Position numbers and translations under genes: made by a program
Shown: positions 1-12,693 of the stretch, piece by piece
Numbering within the stretch: the stretch's first letter is position 1
How the letters are laid out: each line of letters begins with the position of its first letter
Origin: Hypericum androsaemum
Taxonomy: Eukaryota; Streptophyta; Magnoliopsida; Malpighiales; Hypericaceae
Assembly: GCA_963995505.1 (NCBI GenBank)
Contig: OZ023190.1
Coordinates: 13,076,092-13,140,091, forward strand
Length of the DNA: 64,000 nt
Direction of reading: 5' to 3'
Notes under the pieces: model-generated
Told to the model about the DNA's origin: nothing
Databases searched by the model: none
Seen by the model: the letters and a program-made list of their open reading frames with translations, nothing else

Positions 1-1055
1 TTGGGCCTTTTTCTTGTTTGATTCTCGTTTTCGCGGTTCGTGCGGGTTAGAATTTGTTTGAGCGAGGAGGATGATTAATTAAGATATACAACGACGTCGT
101 GTTAGGATCGAGGACGTGGTGCTCTAGAGGGATTATACCGACGTATGAAATAAACATGAAAAAATAGACTACCCACAAACACTTTTTTCAAGAAAAATTT
201 AATTTTTTAGTTGATATATCTTAGAAAACTATTAAAATTATTTGAGTAAATATTTAGCATTATCCTATTTTTTAATTTCAGAGTCGACATATCTTAATTA
301 AAATAGAATAATTCATTTACTAGTTGATCTAAGTAAATTAGTTAAGTTTTTTTGAGGAAATTTTTACACTATAATTACACATGGTTTGAATCTTCAACTT
401 GTACACGTATCACCAACATGTACGGCAAGGTATCACCAACATGTCATTATCGGGTCGAATTTGGTGGGGACTCCCCACCCATAGGGACTAAATGAATATT
501 GGTTTATATGTGTAGAGTGATATTGAATATTGATTTGTATGTATAGTGATATTTTTTTTGAGGATATTGGTTTGCATGTGAAATGATGTTGGTTTGCATG
601 TGTAGTCCCTACCTAGGAACAAGTTTTATTTAGTCCCAACTCAATCCAGTCTCGTCATTATCAATAACTGAACATGCCATTATCATAACACGTGAATCAT
701 CATCAATAATTGGGCATGCCAGTGTCGTAACCGGGACATACTATTGTTAGAATCGAAGCATAACATTGTCAGACCTTCAATCCAAACGGTCTAGAATGAC
801 TCATTCATTCCGGACCCAATCCACTGTCGCCATCGAGATACTACAGATAGTTGGAAAATAAAATACAGCCCCAGCGGACCACAACCTGTCCGATCCGTCA
901 TTCAACACACCATGATAACATCCACGTCTCTAGTTATTCTAGAGCGCCGGTAGAAGGGCAGACTTCCAATTAGTAGCTCTTAGCTGTACCACAAGGGGAA
1001 AAAAAAGTTAAAACCAAAAAGCCAAAATAATCCCCCAAAATCTACGAAACAAGAA
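1..1055. other. Intergenic, upstream of the ArfGAP gene
   Basis: No coding region is supported. Around 205-345 lies a degenerate minus-strand copy of the dispersed SINE family described at 22326. Around 455-645 is a low-complexity block with several variants of a roughly 25-base unit containing ggtttgcatgtgtagt. It is bounded by two pieces that are rough inverted complements (near 478-490, atagggacta; near 601-612, tagtccctacc), so it may be a small MITE. The stretch from about 1056 to 1085 is a CT-rich tract, typical of a plant transcription start or 5' leader. Confidence 0.5.
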
Positions 1056-1162
1056 TTCCTCTCTCTCTCTCGTCTCCCTCCCCCGATCTTTAAGCAGGCT
1101 TACTAGGAATCCGCTTCCTTCCTTCGTATTGTGCAGTCCCCGGCCCAGTGAAGTCAATCCAG

Positions 1163-1427
1163 GTCAGTTTTTTTTTTACCGTTGTCGCTGCGATCTTGTT
1201 TTTTGAAACTTATTCTCTGTAATCCGAATTCCGGACAGGTAGGGTCCTTGTCGGCGTTGTCAGATCCGGGGGCATTAGATTTCGTACGGCGAGCTCTTGG
1301 TTAAGGTGATCTTCTTGTTGTTGCTTGGTATTTTCGTAATTTCTTGTACTGAATGAATTTGGGGGGGAGGGGGATCGCTTAGGGCAATTAGTTGCTTACT
1401 CTTGTTGTGTTGTTATGGTGAATTCAG
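1163..1427 (+). other. Likely 5'UTR intron of the ArfGAP gene
   Basis: A good donor (ccag/gtcagt) is followed by a T-rich stretch, and a good acceptor (attcag/gg) lies just before the MGSR start. Splicing here removes the ATG at 1415 and makes the family-typical start at 1436 the first in-frame methionine. An alternative donor at about 1239 (acag/gtaggg) cannot be excluded. Confidence 0.55.
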
Positions 1428-1435
1428 GGTGGGAG

Positions 1436-4400
1436 ATGGGGAGTCGGCTAAACGAGGACGAGAAGAACGAGAGGATAATCCGCGGTTTGCTTAAGCTCCC
1501 GGAGAATCGCAGGTGCATCAACTGCAGTAGTCTGGTACGCACGCGCCCCACTATTTCATTGTTTCCAACTCTAGCTGTTCATTTTGTGAGCTTTACTTTA
1601 CTTGTGGGTGTTGCTACTGACGGGAGATGGGGATGTTGCGGTTAATATCGGTTGGTAATTCTAGTAGGATTTTAATGGTTTCGGTTTAATTGCACTAGGA
1701 GCTTCTCGAGTTCAGATTAGGTCGGGACTGTTGGAGTTCTTGATAGACTGCTGTCGACATTGTTTATTTTTCTTGTGTTTTCTTCCTTCCATGCCTGTGC
1801 AATGTGGAAGATTTGACATTTATTGACAACACAATCGATTAACAGAAATTAAGAGGGCTGATGAGGATGTAGCTTTGCTTACTCTTGGTAGATACCTAAT
1901 GCCGGCAGTTCTCTGGAATTTCCCGATTTGCAGTCCCGGGGTCATAACTAGATCTTGGAAGACTGTCACGTGACCTGATAAAAATAAAATACCATAAAGT
2001 TAATGATTGTTGTCCTACTTCTGTAAGGCTTTTTCTCCAAATTGGTCACAGATTAGGAATTCAATATGTGGTTTCAATTATCACCGTGTTGTCAACTGGA
2101 GCTTCATGTTGTTGTTGTGATAATGTGTCAGCAGTAAAAGTTCAAGCACCTCATTTAATCAATATCAACTCATGGATCTTTCCGATGCCACTATTATCAA
2201 GAGCTTAAACAATGAGCTCTTTCCACTATTATGTATGGTCAGCTGTAGTGATGCAGTTTGCCTTTCCGGCTGTATTTTCTAGTTTGCTTCCAACATATTT
2301 GAATGTGTGGCCACCTTACGTATATATGAAACTTATTGTTTCAAAGCACTGCCTAGTTGCTTGTCAAGCTTCTGTTTCGTTCAAGTTATCATGAAATTGT
2401 ATACATTCCTTGTTCAATATACCTCGTGCATGCCTAACAAATGATTCTTGGAAAGCAGGGCCCGCAATATGTATGCACAAATTTCTGGACCTTTGTCTGC
2501 ACGACTTGCAGTGGAATACAGTAAGTGTGGAGTTTTGTTCTTCTAATACATCTTGAAAAGGAGGTTTTGAGGAGGGTTTCTTCTTTTTGTTGCTGTGGGT
2601 TTCTATTGAAAGAAAATGGAGGGCGAGGTTATGTCTCTTGATGTTCGTACTGATTCAACTGTCATTCTTGTAGTCGCGAGTTCACCCATCGAGTAAAATC
2701 TGTGTCCATGGCGAAATTTACTTCATTAGAGGTTGCTGCTCTTCAAGAAGGAGGAAACCAGGTAAAGCTGCATTATGCATGTTCGTTGTTTTTATGAATT
2801 CCTTTTATTTGGTCATTTATTATGGCAAGTTTTTATCTATAATCTGATTCTCACCATCTTCACAGCGTGCACGGGATGTTTATCTTAAAGAATGGGATTC
2901 ACAACGTCAAACGGGCCCTGATGGCAGGTTGTTACCCATTTCAAAGTGTTGTGTTGTTCATGATTATTGTTGATGTGATGCAATGCCTTACCCAAAACTT
3001 TTCTTCCAGTAATGTAGGCCGACTTCGGGACTTCATCAAGCATGTTTATGTTGATCGAAGATACACTGGTGAGAAGGGCTCGGGAAAGCCTCCAAGTGCG
3101 AAGATAGTAAGAATATGCTGTCCTCAATTCCATTTCTTTTTTGGGATCTCAAATGACATTGATATTTTCTTGTTTTATTTCCTTACTATTCTAATTTTGT
3201 GGTGTCCGTAATCATGACCATGAATTTCATGATAACATTGTGCAGGGAGATAAAGAAGATTCTTATGATAATAGAAGAAGTGACACATATCAAGGTGGAT
3301 CTCGTAGTCCGCCACATGAGGATACGTACGATCGTCGGCATGGTGAAATGTCCAGTCCTGGTGCAAGAAGCGACAATTCTAGAAATAGGTATGATGAAAG
3401 AAAAAGTCCTGGATATGATCAAGAAAGTCGCCAATATAATGATTTCAGGAGAAGCCCTGGTCGTCCTGACTTAGTTACTGATTGGCGTCGAGAAGATAGA
3501 TTCGGGAATGGTTGGAAAGGTGAAGATCGTAGAGTATCTGATGGCGAGCCAAAGCTAGACAGCAGGTCACCTGACCGTGCCAAAGAGTTATCTAGTCCTC
3601 CTGTCGTGCGACCAGTTAGAGAAATTTTGGGAGATAATGTTGTACTACGTGTGATAGAGCCTCCTAAACCAAATGTTCCAAGGGCTGCTAATGGCTCTTC
3701 ACTGCCACAGGTGGTACTCTGTTCCGTTTCTCTGCATTCCATATTATATGTTCAACATCTTCTTTTGCTTTCACTTCTTGTTACCTCCCTTATTATTGAA
3801 TGACTGTTAACTATGCACAACTACAGACGTGTCAACTTATGATAATAATTTTTTTATCATAAGTTGACACATTGGTCTGTTTGACTACAGAACAATATGC
3901 ACTCTCCACCTATAGCTTTCGTGCTTTCCATGATGACACAATTTAATGATCGCTTATCTGCCATCACCTGCCCCATATTTTTGGTTTCTTAGCTGCTTAA
4001 TTTCCTTTTGCTTCCCGCTGTTAGCTTTAAACTGAAGTCTTCAACATTTCATGTACAGTAATGTAGAAAAGGCAGAATTTATAGGCAAACTGGATTGCTG
4101 GCAAGAAGGCCAAGGGCAATGATGCCATTCAAAACCCCCTCTTAGTTTATGTTTACTTAATTTTGGTCTCGTGCAATGTGATTTATAGTTTAGTGTTCTT
4201 GTGATGCACTGTTAACTCTAGATTCTAGACACCACAACTTCTAAGATGAACTTGGAGCATATTATCTGCAATGTTTCTGAGGCATGCATGATATATCAAT
4301 TTTGTTGATCCATGGTTTCTGTATTGCTCTCTCTCTCTCTTCTGTCTCTCTCACAGAGACGCGCACACAAACACACGCATCGGCACCTGCCTAGTTTCTT

Positions 4401-6727
4401 ACACCATTATTTCGTTTAATTGCAGAGAACTGCATCTTCTAGCAGCTTGAGTTCCAGTAATGAGAAACCAGTGGAAGTGAAGTTGAACAGCTCCAAAAGC
4501 TTGATTGATTTTGATACTGATCCTGAACCTCCAGCTGTTGTAAATGCTCCTCAAGTGCAAAAAACCGTGGCACCTCAATCGATCACACAGCCGGCAAGTA
4601 CCACCAATAATAACAATTGGGCATCTTTTGATTTTGCCCCCCAAGTTCAAGTATCCCAAGCTCCTTCTAGTGCAAACCCATTAGAATCTGATCTGTTGCA
4701 GCTCTCAGTTCCACCATCCTTACCAAGTCATATGCCAGCAGCACCAGGTAGTTCTTCCGACGACTGCCCCTGGTTCTAATACAGCAACTTTACTGAACAC
4801 CACTGATCACTTTCCGGCTTGTTCCTTCAGCTGTGCCAGTTAGTAGTTTTCCCACATATCAACCAGGCAATATTTCAGCAGTCATTCCTATACAACAATC
4901 GTCTATGCCTGTGAATAGTGGGCAGTGGCCTAATGTGCTGCAACACCAGCAACCGTCTTTATTCCCTGCTTCAAGCATCCAGCCCACTCCTCAGCAGTAC
5001 AGGCCAGCATTTAATGAAGCTTCAGGCAACCAGGTGGCCATTCATTGTCTTGTGTGGCCTTCCTGGTAATATATTATAACTATGGTTGTATATAACTTAC
5101 CTCCTTGGACTCTCGTTGTCTGCAGCCTCAGAACTTGGTGGTGCCCACTCCAAACATGCAAGCAGCATTTGGGACACCACCAAGTGGGGTATCTTCAGTA
5201 GTACCAACCCCTGCTCCTCCTGGTGGTTTGTCACAAACAGAAGAGACAAAATCAACTGGAAGAAAAGAATTGCCTGTGGTATATGTTTGTGTTGCAGAAT
5301 TTTATAAGTGATCAGACAAGCACATTCTCTTACATCATATTAATGTCCCCTGTTGATATGTGATCACTGTAGGATCTTTTCGCCACAACCTTTTCACCCT
5401 ATCCTGCACCAATGCCAGGATGGCAAATGGGTCCACCTCGAGCTATGGGTTATGGCATGCAATATCCTGTTGCTTCACCTGTGAGTGGATAGACCCAAAC
5501 TTTCTGGATACTTTGTATTGCAAAGGTTTTACCTTGAAGTTCCTTTGATTGAAAGTTTGTATTTTTGTATTTGCAGCTCATGCCTACTTTTATTCAGCAA
5601 CCAAAGTCTGTTAACCCCTTTGATGCCGGTGACCGAACCCAAACCCTGGTTCCTGCCCATAGTGTATGATCCTTTCTCTAATCTATAAACTCAAACTGAT
5701 TTCCTTTTATAGGTTAGATTATTCTTCCTGAACATCTGTGCTTATATATGAGGAAGGAAAGCAAATGTTAGTATGTAACTGCTGCTAAGCAAGTATCCTG
5801 GTTAGATATGATGATAACTTGTTGCTGTCCCTTGTATGAGGAGCAACCATATCCAAGGAATTGTATCAATGTTCTGGCTCTGAGCTTCACTTCCATTTTA
5901 TTGTATAAAGTGAAGCTCGATTCTCTTTTTGGGGGGTTAATGCTGATATTCTACCTCTCTTGACATGATTGATGTGAAGCTGGTGCTAGTAATGGACGAT
6001 GTAGATGGAACTTCTATATTACGTAACTTGTTTGTGTTCTCATTGCAGTTTCCTTCTATGGATACTCTGCAAGGTGCATTACAAAATATTCCACCATCTT
6101 CGGGATTGCAGCGTACTGCCAGTCTTGGTGCTCCTTTGCCTGGATGGATGCCGCCGCAGTCTTCCCTATATCCCTCTGCACTGCCTTCGCAGCCACACTC
6201 ATACGCGTCAGCAGTGCCTCCAAGTATCATCTTGTTCTAGCTCCTGTAACAATCAACAAGATCATTTGCGTGCACATAAAAACCCCCAAACCGGCATAAA
6301 GCACAAGCGCAGACAATTAAAGTGAACATTAGAAAACAAAGCAACTTAAAAATCAGGTTTCCATAACCATACTAACCTTTGATCTACCCCTATGCCCCTA
6401 ATACTGATTTTTAAATTCACAGGGACACAAGGTGTGCAACAACTGCCCCCAACCAATATGCCACTAGCTGCGTGAGTTTAAACTGTTCTTGTGATTAGAC
6501 CCTTTCACCCCCCATTAACCAAACAATTTCTCAAATTAATATTCCTGCGTAAGAATTTGTTCTGGGCTCGTTGGTTCAGGGTTATACCAGTGAATGACAT
6601 TTTCGGTATTGTAATCTACAGACATCAGGTGAGGGTGGGCTCAAGTTTTGGTGGAGCTGCCTTTATTTCTGGACATATGGATCAACAGCAGCCTTTTCCT
6701 TCACTTGGTGGTAACCCATTTGGTTGA
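1436..6727 (+). CDS. NIG: ArfGAP zinc-finger protein, NIG/AGD14 type
   Basis: Predicted GTPase-activating protein for ARF small GTPases in vesicle traffic. Coding exons: 1436-1534, 2459-2520, 2674-2761, 2866-2927, 3010-3106, 3246-3710, 4426-4747, 4831-5033, 5126-5278, 5373-5480, 5577-5663, 6049-6223 + 6423-6471, 6622-6727. All junctions are GT-AG and phases agree, giving 691 aa. The ArfGAP domain is near residues 12-135: zinc ligands C27, C30, C47, C50 (CX2CX16CX2C) and the arginine-finger motif GIHREF. The rest is charged, then Ser/Pro/Gln-rich and probably disordered, with short NPF/DLF-like peptides. The start at 1436 is preferred to the upstream ATG at 1415, because 1415 lies inside a likely 5'UTR intron (1163-1427). 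The RSPPxEDxYDRR stretch after the domain resembles Arabidopsis NIG (At4g13350) more than its paralogue AGD14; this is from memory. NIG was named for binding a begomovirus nuclear shuttle protein. The next gene is convergent. Confidence 0.9.
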
Positions 6728-7330
6728 AGAATTGAGAATATCCCTCTGATCCGATTTCAAGAATGCATCAACTAGATGCCTCATCCAAATTTCCTGTGAA
6801 AAGTCTTGATTTATCTGGTGTACAAATATTCGAATTGCATGCTCGTGTTTACACGAGTCAAGAGTCCAATACAGCACAGGAGAGTTGGTCGGGGACAAAG
6901 GCGAAAGCAGATTCGACCTCTGCCCAGGTTCTATGTTTCCTTCTCATGTATCTCATGATGTAATTGGCTTATGTATAATTCATTGGGAGATCCATGTGCG
7001 GGCGGCCGTGGGACGCCAATCATTTTTGAGTGTTTTTATTTGCTGCTCCAAGTTGTATCATTTCTTCTTTCCCCTGTATGGTTTTGCAACATCTTCATGA
7101 TCCTTGTGAGATATTAGAGTCTAGGAAGTCTTACGAAACAATTATTGCACTGGCGTACAGTTGCATGATATTGTCTGTAAATTATGATGGTTTTGCATTG
7201 CCTATGTCTTCCATTTTTTCTCCATATCCTTGTTTGTCATACTAACATTAAGCAATGATCATTGTTAATCTTGTTGTCGTCTATAATTATGTTGTCCCAA
7301 CCATTTCTAATTGACCAATGTTAAGCTTTA
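6728..7330 (+). other. 3'UTR and downstream flank of the ArfGAP gene
   Basis: No protein is supported. The sequence directly follows the stop codon and is T-rich, as expected for a plant 3'UTR. The real cleavage site is not evident. Confidence 0.4.
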
Positions 7331-7573
7331 TGTTACGTATCGGGAGTCTAGTCCGAGTAGAAGTCTTTCCGTTTAGTATTTCGTATTTCTATTAGTAGTT
7401 TCCCTATTCAGTATTTCATATTTCTATTAGTAGTTTGATTCCTAGTTGGTATGTTCCTATTCTGTGTCCGCGTTTGGCTATAATTAGCCTACGCCTCTAG
7501 GGTTAATAGTCAAGCAAAAATAATAACAGAAGTATCTTTCAGTTTATCTCATTCTTTTAATTTTTTTATCAAC
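7331..7573 (+). repeat. LTR-like remnant
   Basis: The block begins TGTTACG and ends ATCAACA. It has duplicated 'tatttctattagtagttt'-type sequence in its first half and a TATAATTA-like box near 7476. This looks like a short plant LTR, but I see no primer binding site, no partner LTR and no matching target duplication, so it is probably a decayed solo LTR. Confidence 0.35.
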
Positions 7574-8251
7574 ACGGCGCGAAGACGACAAGGTTCGAAG
7601 CCTCGAAATTTCACTGCACACAACTATTACTTACGCAGCTCCGCTGTCCATAATAGAGGCTTTTTATGTTTAGAAGCATAATTGTTATTGCTCCATCTTT
7701 TATAGAATTTTCAACAGAAATGCAGGTTTTCCGGTCTCCTCTGCAGCGAAACAACAGAATCTGCATTCAAACGCGGCAACTTAACTACTCCTTTCGGGTC
7801 GTGGGGGGGCGATTTAGTGGTTATTGAAATCAATATCATATTTCTCAAAAAAAAAAAATCAATATCATATAGAATAGGAACCTCTAGTACGCCTAAAAAA
7901 TATTATATATTAAGAAAAAAGAATAGATATTCCACCAAACAAGAAAGAAAAAAAGAAAAGAAAACTTATATCTCTAAGTAGATGAGCATTCATATTTACA
8001 AGTATCAGCTTGAATTTCCTAGATTCTATGCGCAACTCTGGTTTCTTCTTCGTGCTCCTCCAAAGTACAGGTTTTACAGCATAAACAGCGGAGCAACATC
8101 GACTGGATCGTCGCAACTTCGCGACGCCAATCTTGCTTGCATCGGTCGATGACTTCCAGTTGTGTTCCTTTCTCTGATCATGCTGCAACTATCTGCTCAG
8201 TGATGGGAGGAACAATGTTGTAGTGAAATGGTTGGATGCATTTTACTGTCT

Positions 8252-10936
8252 TTAAGCTGTTCCTGCTGCTGCTTGTCTGTTCTTGAGGATAATTGGAGCA
8301 ACCAGCATCCATACTGTAATCATAGCAAGTGTGTCAAAGTTGTATGGATATGACACGGTCGTCGGAAATGGTGTATTCTGTTTTTCCTTCTTCGGATCGA
8401 GCAGATTCGTAGTAGAATGTGCTTACCATATACACAGACTGCCAGCCATTCGTTAATTACTCTGACCCAGGTACTGGTCCAACCTACATCAATTGTCCAC
8501 CTGCAGTAGTAGGATATCCAACAAGTGCAGCAGTAGCTTCATCTGTCAAACACGGAATCGCAACACGAAGAAAGGATTTCGCCAACAGAAAACTCACTTC
8601 TTGATTTTGTGATGAGTGTTCCATCCAATCAGTAGCATCGCAAAGTACATTGCCCCGGTGGCGAAAACGAAATGGAAGAAGCCATAACCATAAGGAACAT
8701 CATCTTCAGCCTGCGACTCGGCCTTCCGGAACTGCAGATGTTGTTAGAAGATGTTCTGATTGAAAGACGGTTAAACGAGTGATACACATTTGAGCAACTG
8801 TAAGACAAACCTGGAAGCACTGTGAATCGATGCCCGTAGAAAACGTTGCAGTAACAATCGCTAGCAGCGCGACGATGAAGCTCTGTTAACATACAAGTCA
8901 CTATCATGCTGAGAAGAAAATGATATAGTTGTAAATGCTTATAGAACATTGCAGTTTCGCTGCAGGCTGAGAACGTTTATAATTTCACAAAGCTGAACAT
9001 GTATTTAAAGCGAGTATGGTTGCGGTTTTCGCATGAAGGATGAAGGATATGTGTAATTAATCCCACGAGATAGATATTGTTAAGCAAATATATCAGAACC
9101 ATCTGATAATTTCACAAGTGAGAAGGCCTAAATCGCTACGGATTCGGAGATTACTATGATGGTAAGCCAGTCAGTCCTCTTCGAAGATTCTGCCTCCTTG
9201 TTGCAGCTGTTCCCTGCAGGCTCACTGGACCAGAAATGGCAAGAAAATTTTCAGATCAAGTACAGTAATATGTCTTAGAATTATCGTCGTTATTTCGTTC
9301 TAATCAGTTCAAATTAGTAAAAAACTAACCAGAATCTCATTAAACGAAATGCTAAATCCTTATATGCATACTTTTATCTCCAACAGATGGTTAGTTTTAG
9401 ATCGTTGGCACGTACACTTCGAAAATTCTTCGACTAACATCAATATGAATCAGGTGTCATGTTTAAAAATTGTAAGCCAAGGTCAGAATCTTGCCTGCGA
9501 ATTGCACACCAGCAGAGAAATACAACATACAGCCCCATGAGGCCTGGAGTCAATATTCCGGCATTTATCTGATGGCAGGAAAATCAGCAATCAGCGTGTG
9601 ATTACGACTAACTGAGGCTGTCGAATCGGGAATCGGCCAAATTAAACACACACGGAGAGCAGACTTACTTTAGGATGAAGAGAAAAGCTGGTCATAAGTT
9701 GAAGGAGCACCAGTGTCCAGGTGATGAAAAAAATATTGAGAAGGCAAGACGGCTCGGGTACATACCAAATGTACATCAAGATTATCCCCACCAAGCAAAC
9801 AACATACGCGGTTGTTGCAACCAGCATCACATGGATATGGCTGCAATTCGATTCTTGGATCAGTCTAGCATCCGTAACCAACGTAAGAAAACGCATTACC
9901 CTTAATGTTGCCTCACTATCTTTCGGCATTCTTTTCGGATTGACAGCAATCGTTCAGCCATGTGATAAAGCTGATGATACTAATCAGCTGAATCAGAAGG
10001 AATACCCTGAGAAGAGATTAAGCGCGAGTCAGAAAATCAACGTTCGACATCGACGCTTGCCAGGAACTAGTAAAAAGAGGGATGAACTTTACCCAGCTCC
10101 AAAATGTGCAATCTCTCCTGCAAAAGTAAAGGAAGCCAGAGAACAAGTCATTTCGATTTTCACCGGTGTCCGAAAATGTTCCTACTTGAACAAGAGAAGA
10201 GGCAAAAGCTTGATCTTGTACCATAAATTTGAATGATAGTAGAAGGGACCAAAAAGGTGATCAATGTCAAGCCAACCCACAAGAGAATCTTAAGCAACCA
10301 CCAACCAGAATGCCATGAATCTCTGGAATCATGGAACTTCGAAGTTCCGGCCGTCGAAAGAAACATTACAATGAAAAATATCTTCATTATGGTTAAGGAA
10401 CATACTAAGAGTAAAACATGATATGGTTTCAATAGGACTTCTTACGAGCATTCTTTCTATCTACTATTATCTAAAAATAATCAAGTTATTAATGACTGGA
10501 CGAAACCAAGAAATAACCCCTCACGTGCGAAATGTTAGAAATGAGACCAACATTATTACAATTGAGATTTCATAAGGTAAAAGGATACAAAACAACCCAA
10601 GCTCACACGCAGAACCCCTTCAGCACCTAAGCAGTCTGATTCACCAGCACACACTCTTAGTCCTGAAAAAACACGCGAATCACGACAAATTTATGCGCAA
10701 CAAACTATGTTATGATCTTAAATATGAGCATTACTGTGCATTTCGGACAAGACACTGTGGCTGCCGTAGTCTCTTGCAGCCCAAGCAAGAAGATTTGCGA
10801 GCAGAAACATCAACGCGTAAACGTATCTGGCCATCCACGGATTAGAGCCATTTCGGAATTGCGCAAACCACGACGCATCCTTGACCATCAAATGCCTTTC
10901 GCTCCTGCTAAGGCTCGTCGGTGCGCCGCTCTCCAT
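8252..10936 (-). CDS. MEE55: SERINC/TMS family multi-pass membrane protein
   Basis: Serine incorporator family; members have been linked to serine lipid and sphingolipid metabolism in endomembranes. Exons in transcript order: 10936-10735, 10662-10589, 10381-10222, 10117-10093, 10006-9917, 9840-9669, 9568-9495, 9224-9155, 8882-8811, 8731-8598, 8500-8427, 8313-8252. Phases agree throughout and give 402 aa, normal for the family. Diagnostic stretches in order: [14 protein letters not shown] near the N-terminus, [62 protein letters not shown] and [10 protein letters not shown] near the C-terminus. About ten hydrophobic segments are visible. Exon 4 is only 25 bases. Intron 7 has a GC donor (AG/GCAAGA) instead of GT; the frame only works with it. 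The N-terminus MESG and overall form fit Arabidopsis At4g13345 (MEE55), the neighbour of NIG; the symbol rests on that recalled similarity. 3'UTR probably runs to about 7950. Confidence 0.9.
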
Positions 10937-11467
10937 CCCTCTGTTTCAAGCACTAGTCCCACCTCATCACACCAATGTACCTCAATATGAACCTCTGCAA
11001 TTCCAACAGCAGACAAAAGAACATCGGAGGAATGTGAGCCCTTCCTTTACCAAAGAGACAAGAATGTGCATTGATCTAACGTGCTTTCGCTCTCCATCCC
11101 TCTGTATTGTTGTTTTTTTCTGTTTGTAAGTTGTTTTCGGGTTTTAAATTCGAGACTTCTAATTTTCTGATTAAAAAGTGAGACTGAAAAATTTAGGTTG
11201 GAGTCCAGAATCAGGGTTTAAACTTCAAACCATGGATGTATAAAAAAATTCGAGTAACGAAGAAAAACGGTACTATCCATTAAAAAACGACAGAAAGCAA
11301 AGAAAAAAGCGCAAAAAGTAAAATAGAGAGCCAGCTCATGCATAGTTGACAAATTTGGATTACTGACTAGGCATATAATTGCATTCTGCAACTGGGGCTA
11401 CACTAAGAAACTGACTTGTCCTAGTTTATTATTCATTCCAATTTGGAGTGATCGAACCAGCGAGATT
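10937..11467. other. 5' flank of the SERINC gene
   Basis: Presumed 5' leader and promoter of the minus-strand SERINC gene. No other coding region is supported and no clear TATA box could be assigned. Confidence 0.35.
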
Positions 11468-11615
11468 TAAATTAATTGGCGATTTTGTTGTCCAGTCTAA
11501 CTAATAGGTATCGAGTTTGAGTTGTTGGAAACGCGATAATGTTAAATATTTATTGGGAAAATTTTTGACACCATACCAGTCGCTCGAACCTGAGTTAGTT
11601 GGCTCCATTAATATT
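11468..11615 (+). repeat. Degenerate SINE-family copy
   Basis: The order of blocks matches the well-preserved SINE at 22326: a 'taggtatcgagtttgagt' segment that resembles a pol III B box, then 'gttaaatatttattggg', then 'cgctcgaacctgagttagttggc'. It is shorter and more diverged, and no clear flanking duplication was found. Confidence 0.4.
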
Positions 11616-11810
11616 TGAATACGAGGTAATGTAATTTTTTTGTGTGTGTGGAGAAATCGAAGGTTAGGAACACAATTAAAAAGAGAAGGAGACATTTTGA
11701 CATATCAAATACTCAAAAGTAAAGTTGATTTATTAAATTGGAAAACTTTTGGTGGTGAATTGCGTCAAGTTGAAATTGAATAGTTTTTATGGTAATGTTG
11801 TATTTTGAGG

Positions 11811-12685
11811 CATGGTTTTAAAAAACGATCCGGAGGTCGACCCGGGATTTCTCCCGTCCTCCGGGTCGAATGGTCTGACCGATCAGACCACCGGTCGGAC
11901 CATAATTTTTTTGTTTTTGTATTTTAAAAATTAATATATATGTAGTACCTAAAAAGCCACAATCAGGCCCAGGACCAGGCCCATGCACGCTAAGAAAGGC
12001 TTGCACTACAAACCCAATGTAACAAAATCTAAAGCCCAATGTAAGCTATAACTAAAGCACACAATAGAGAAAATAATAAAGCAAGCTCACACGTGACAAA
12101 TCCATAAAAGCAAGCATACTAAACTAAAGCGCTTCCCACTGCAATTAAAGTACACACTGTAACCCATCCAACAACAGCATACCTTCTTCGTCTAACCTTC
12201 AATGACTAATCAAATGAACCCAGAAACTAAAACAACAAATATATTCTCAATCCAAGTAAAAGGATAACAAGCTTACCAATGGTAAAAACTAGGTTCTCTT
12301 GCCAACCCCAGGCAGAATCTCCAATCAACGAAGTGACGAAGACGACGAGGCGGCGGTGCCCGACCAGAGACCTGAAATTTTTTATTTCGGAGTTGTTAGA
12401 GTTTGCGGCAAGGGTAGAAGCTCTCAAGAGTTTCTTGAGATTATCTCTGGTTTTTTCGTTTTGGGAAAAAAAAATTGGGTTTCTGTACACTTTTTCCCCT
12501 TTTTTGAAAGTCTCGTACGAACCGCTCCTGGCCGGTCGAGACGAGGGTACAAATCGTCCGGTCGGACCAGTTTTTGAGCGGTTTATACGCCACCCGTCTC
12601 AAAAGCAAAAAACGACCCGCTGTGACTACCGATTCGTGGTCCAACCAGTCGAACCACTGGTCGGACCGTATTTTTTAAAACCATG
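11811..12685. mobile_element. hAT-like non-autonomous DNA transposon, 875 bp
   Basis: The ends are inverted: CATGGTTTTAAAAAA at the left, and its complement at 12669-12685 with a small change. An 8-bp direct duplication TTTTGAGG flanks it exactly (11803-11810 and 12686-12693), the hAT hallmark. The arms carry many copies of ggtcggacc and related words in both orientations, like transposase-binding subterminal repeats. The interior has short open frames on both strands, none recognised. A related element with the same design is at 60915-61365. Confidence 0.75.
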
Positions 12686-12693
12686 TTTTGAGG

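Noticed and set aside
1415..1645. 76-codon frame starting at ATG 1415
   Set aside because: The ATG lies in a likely 5'UTR intron, and the frame runs past a clear donor at 1535 that joins in frame to the ArfGAP exon at 2459.
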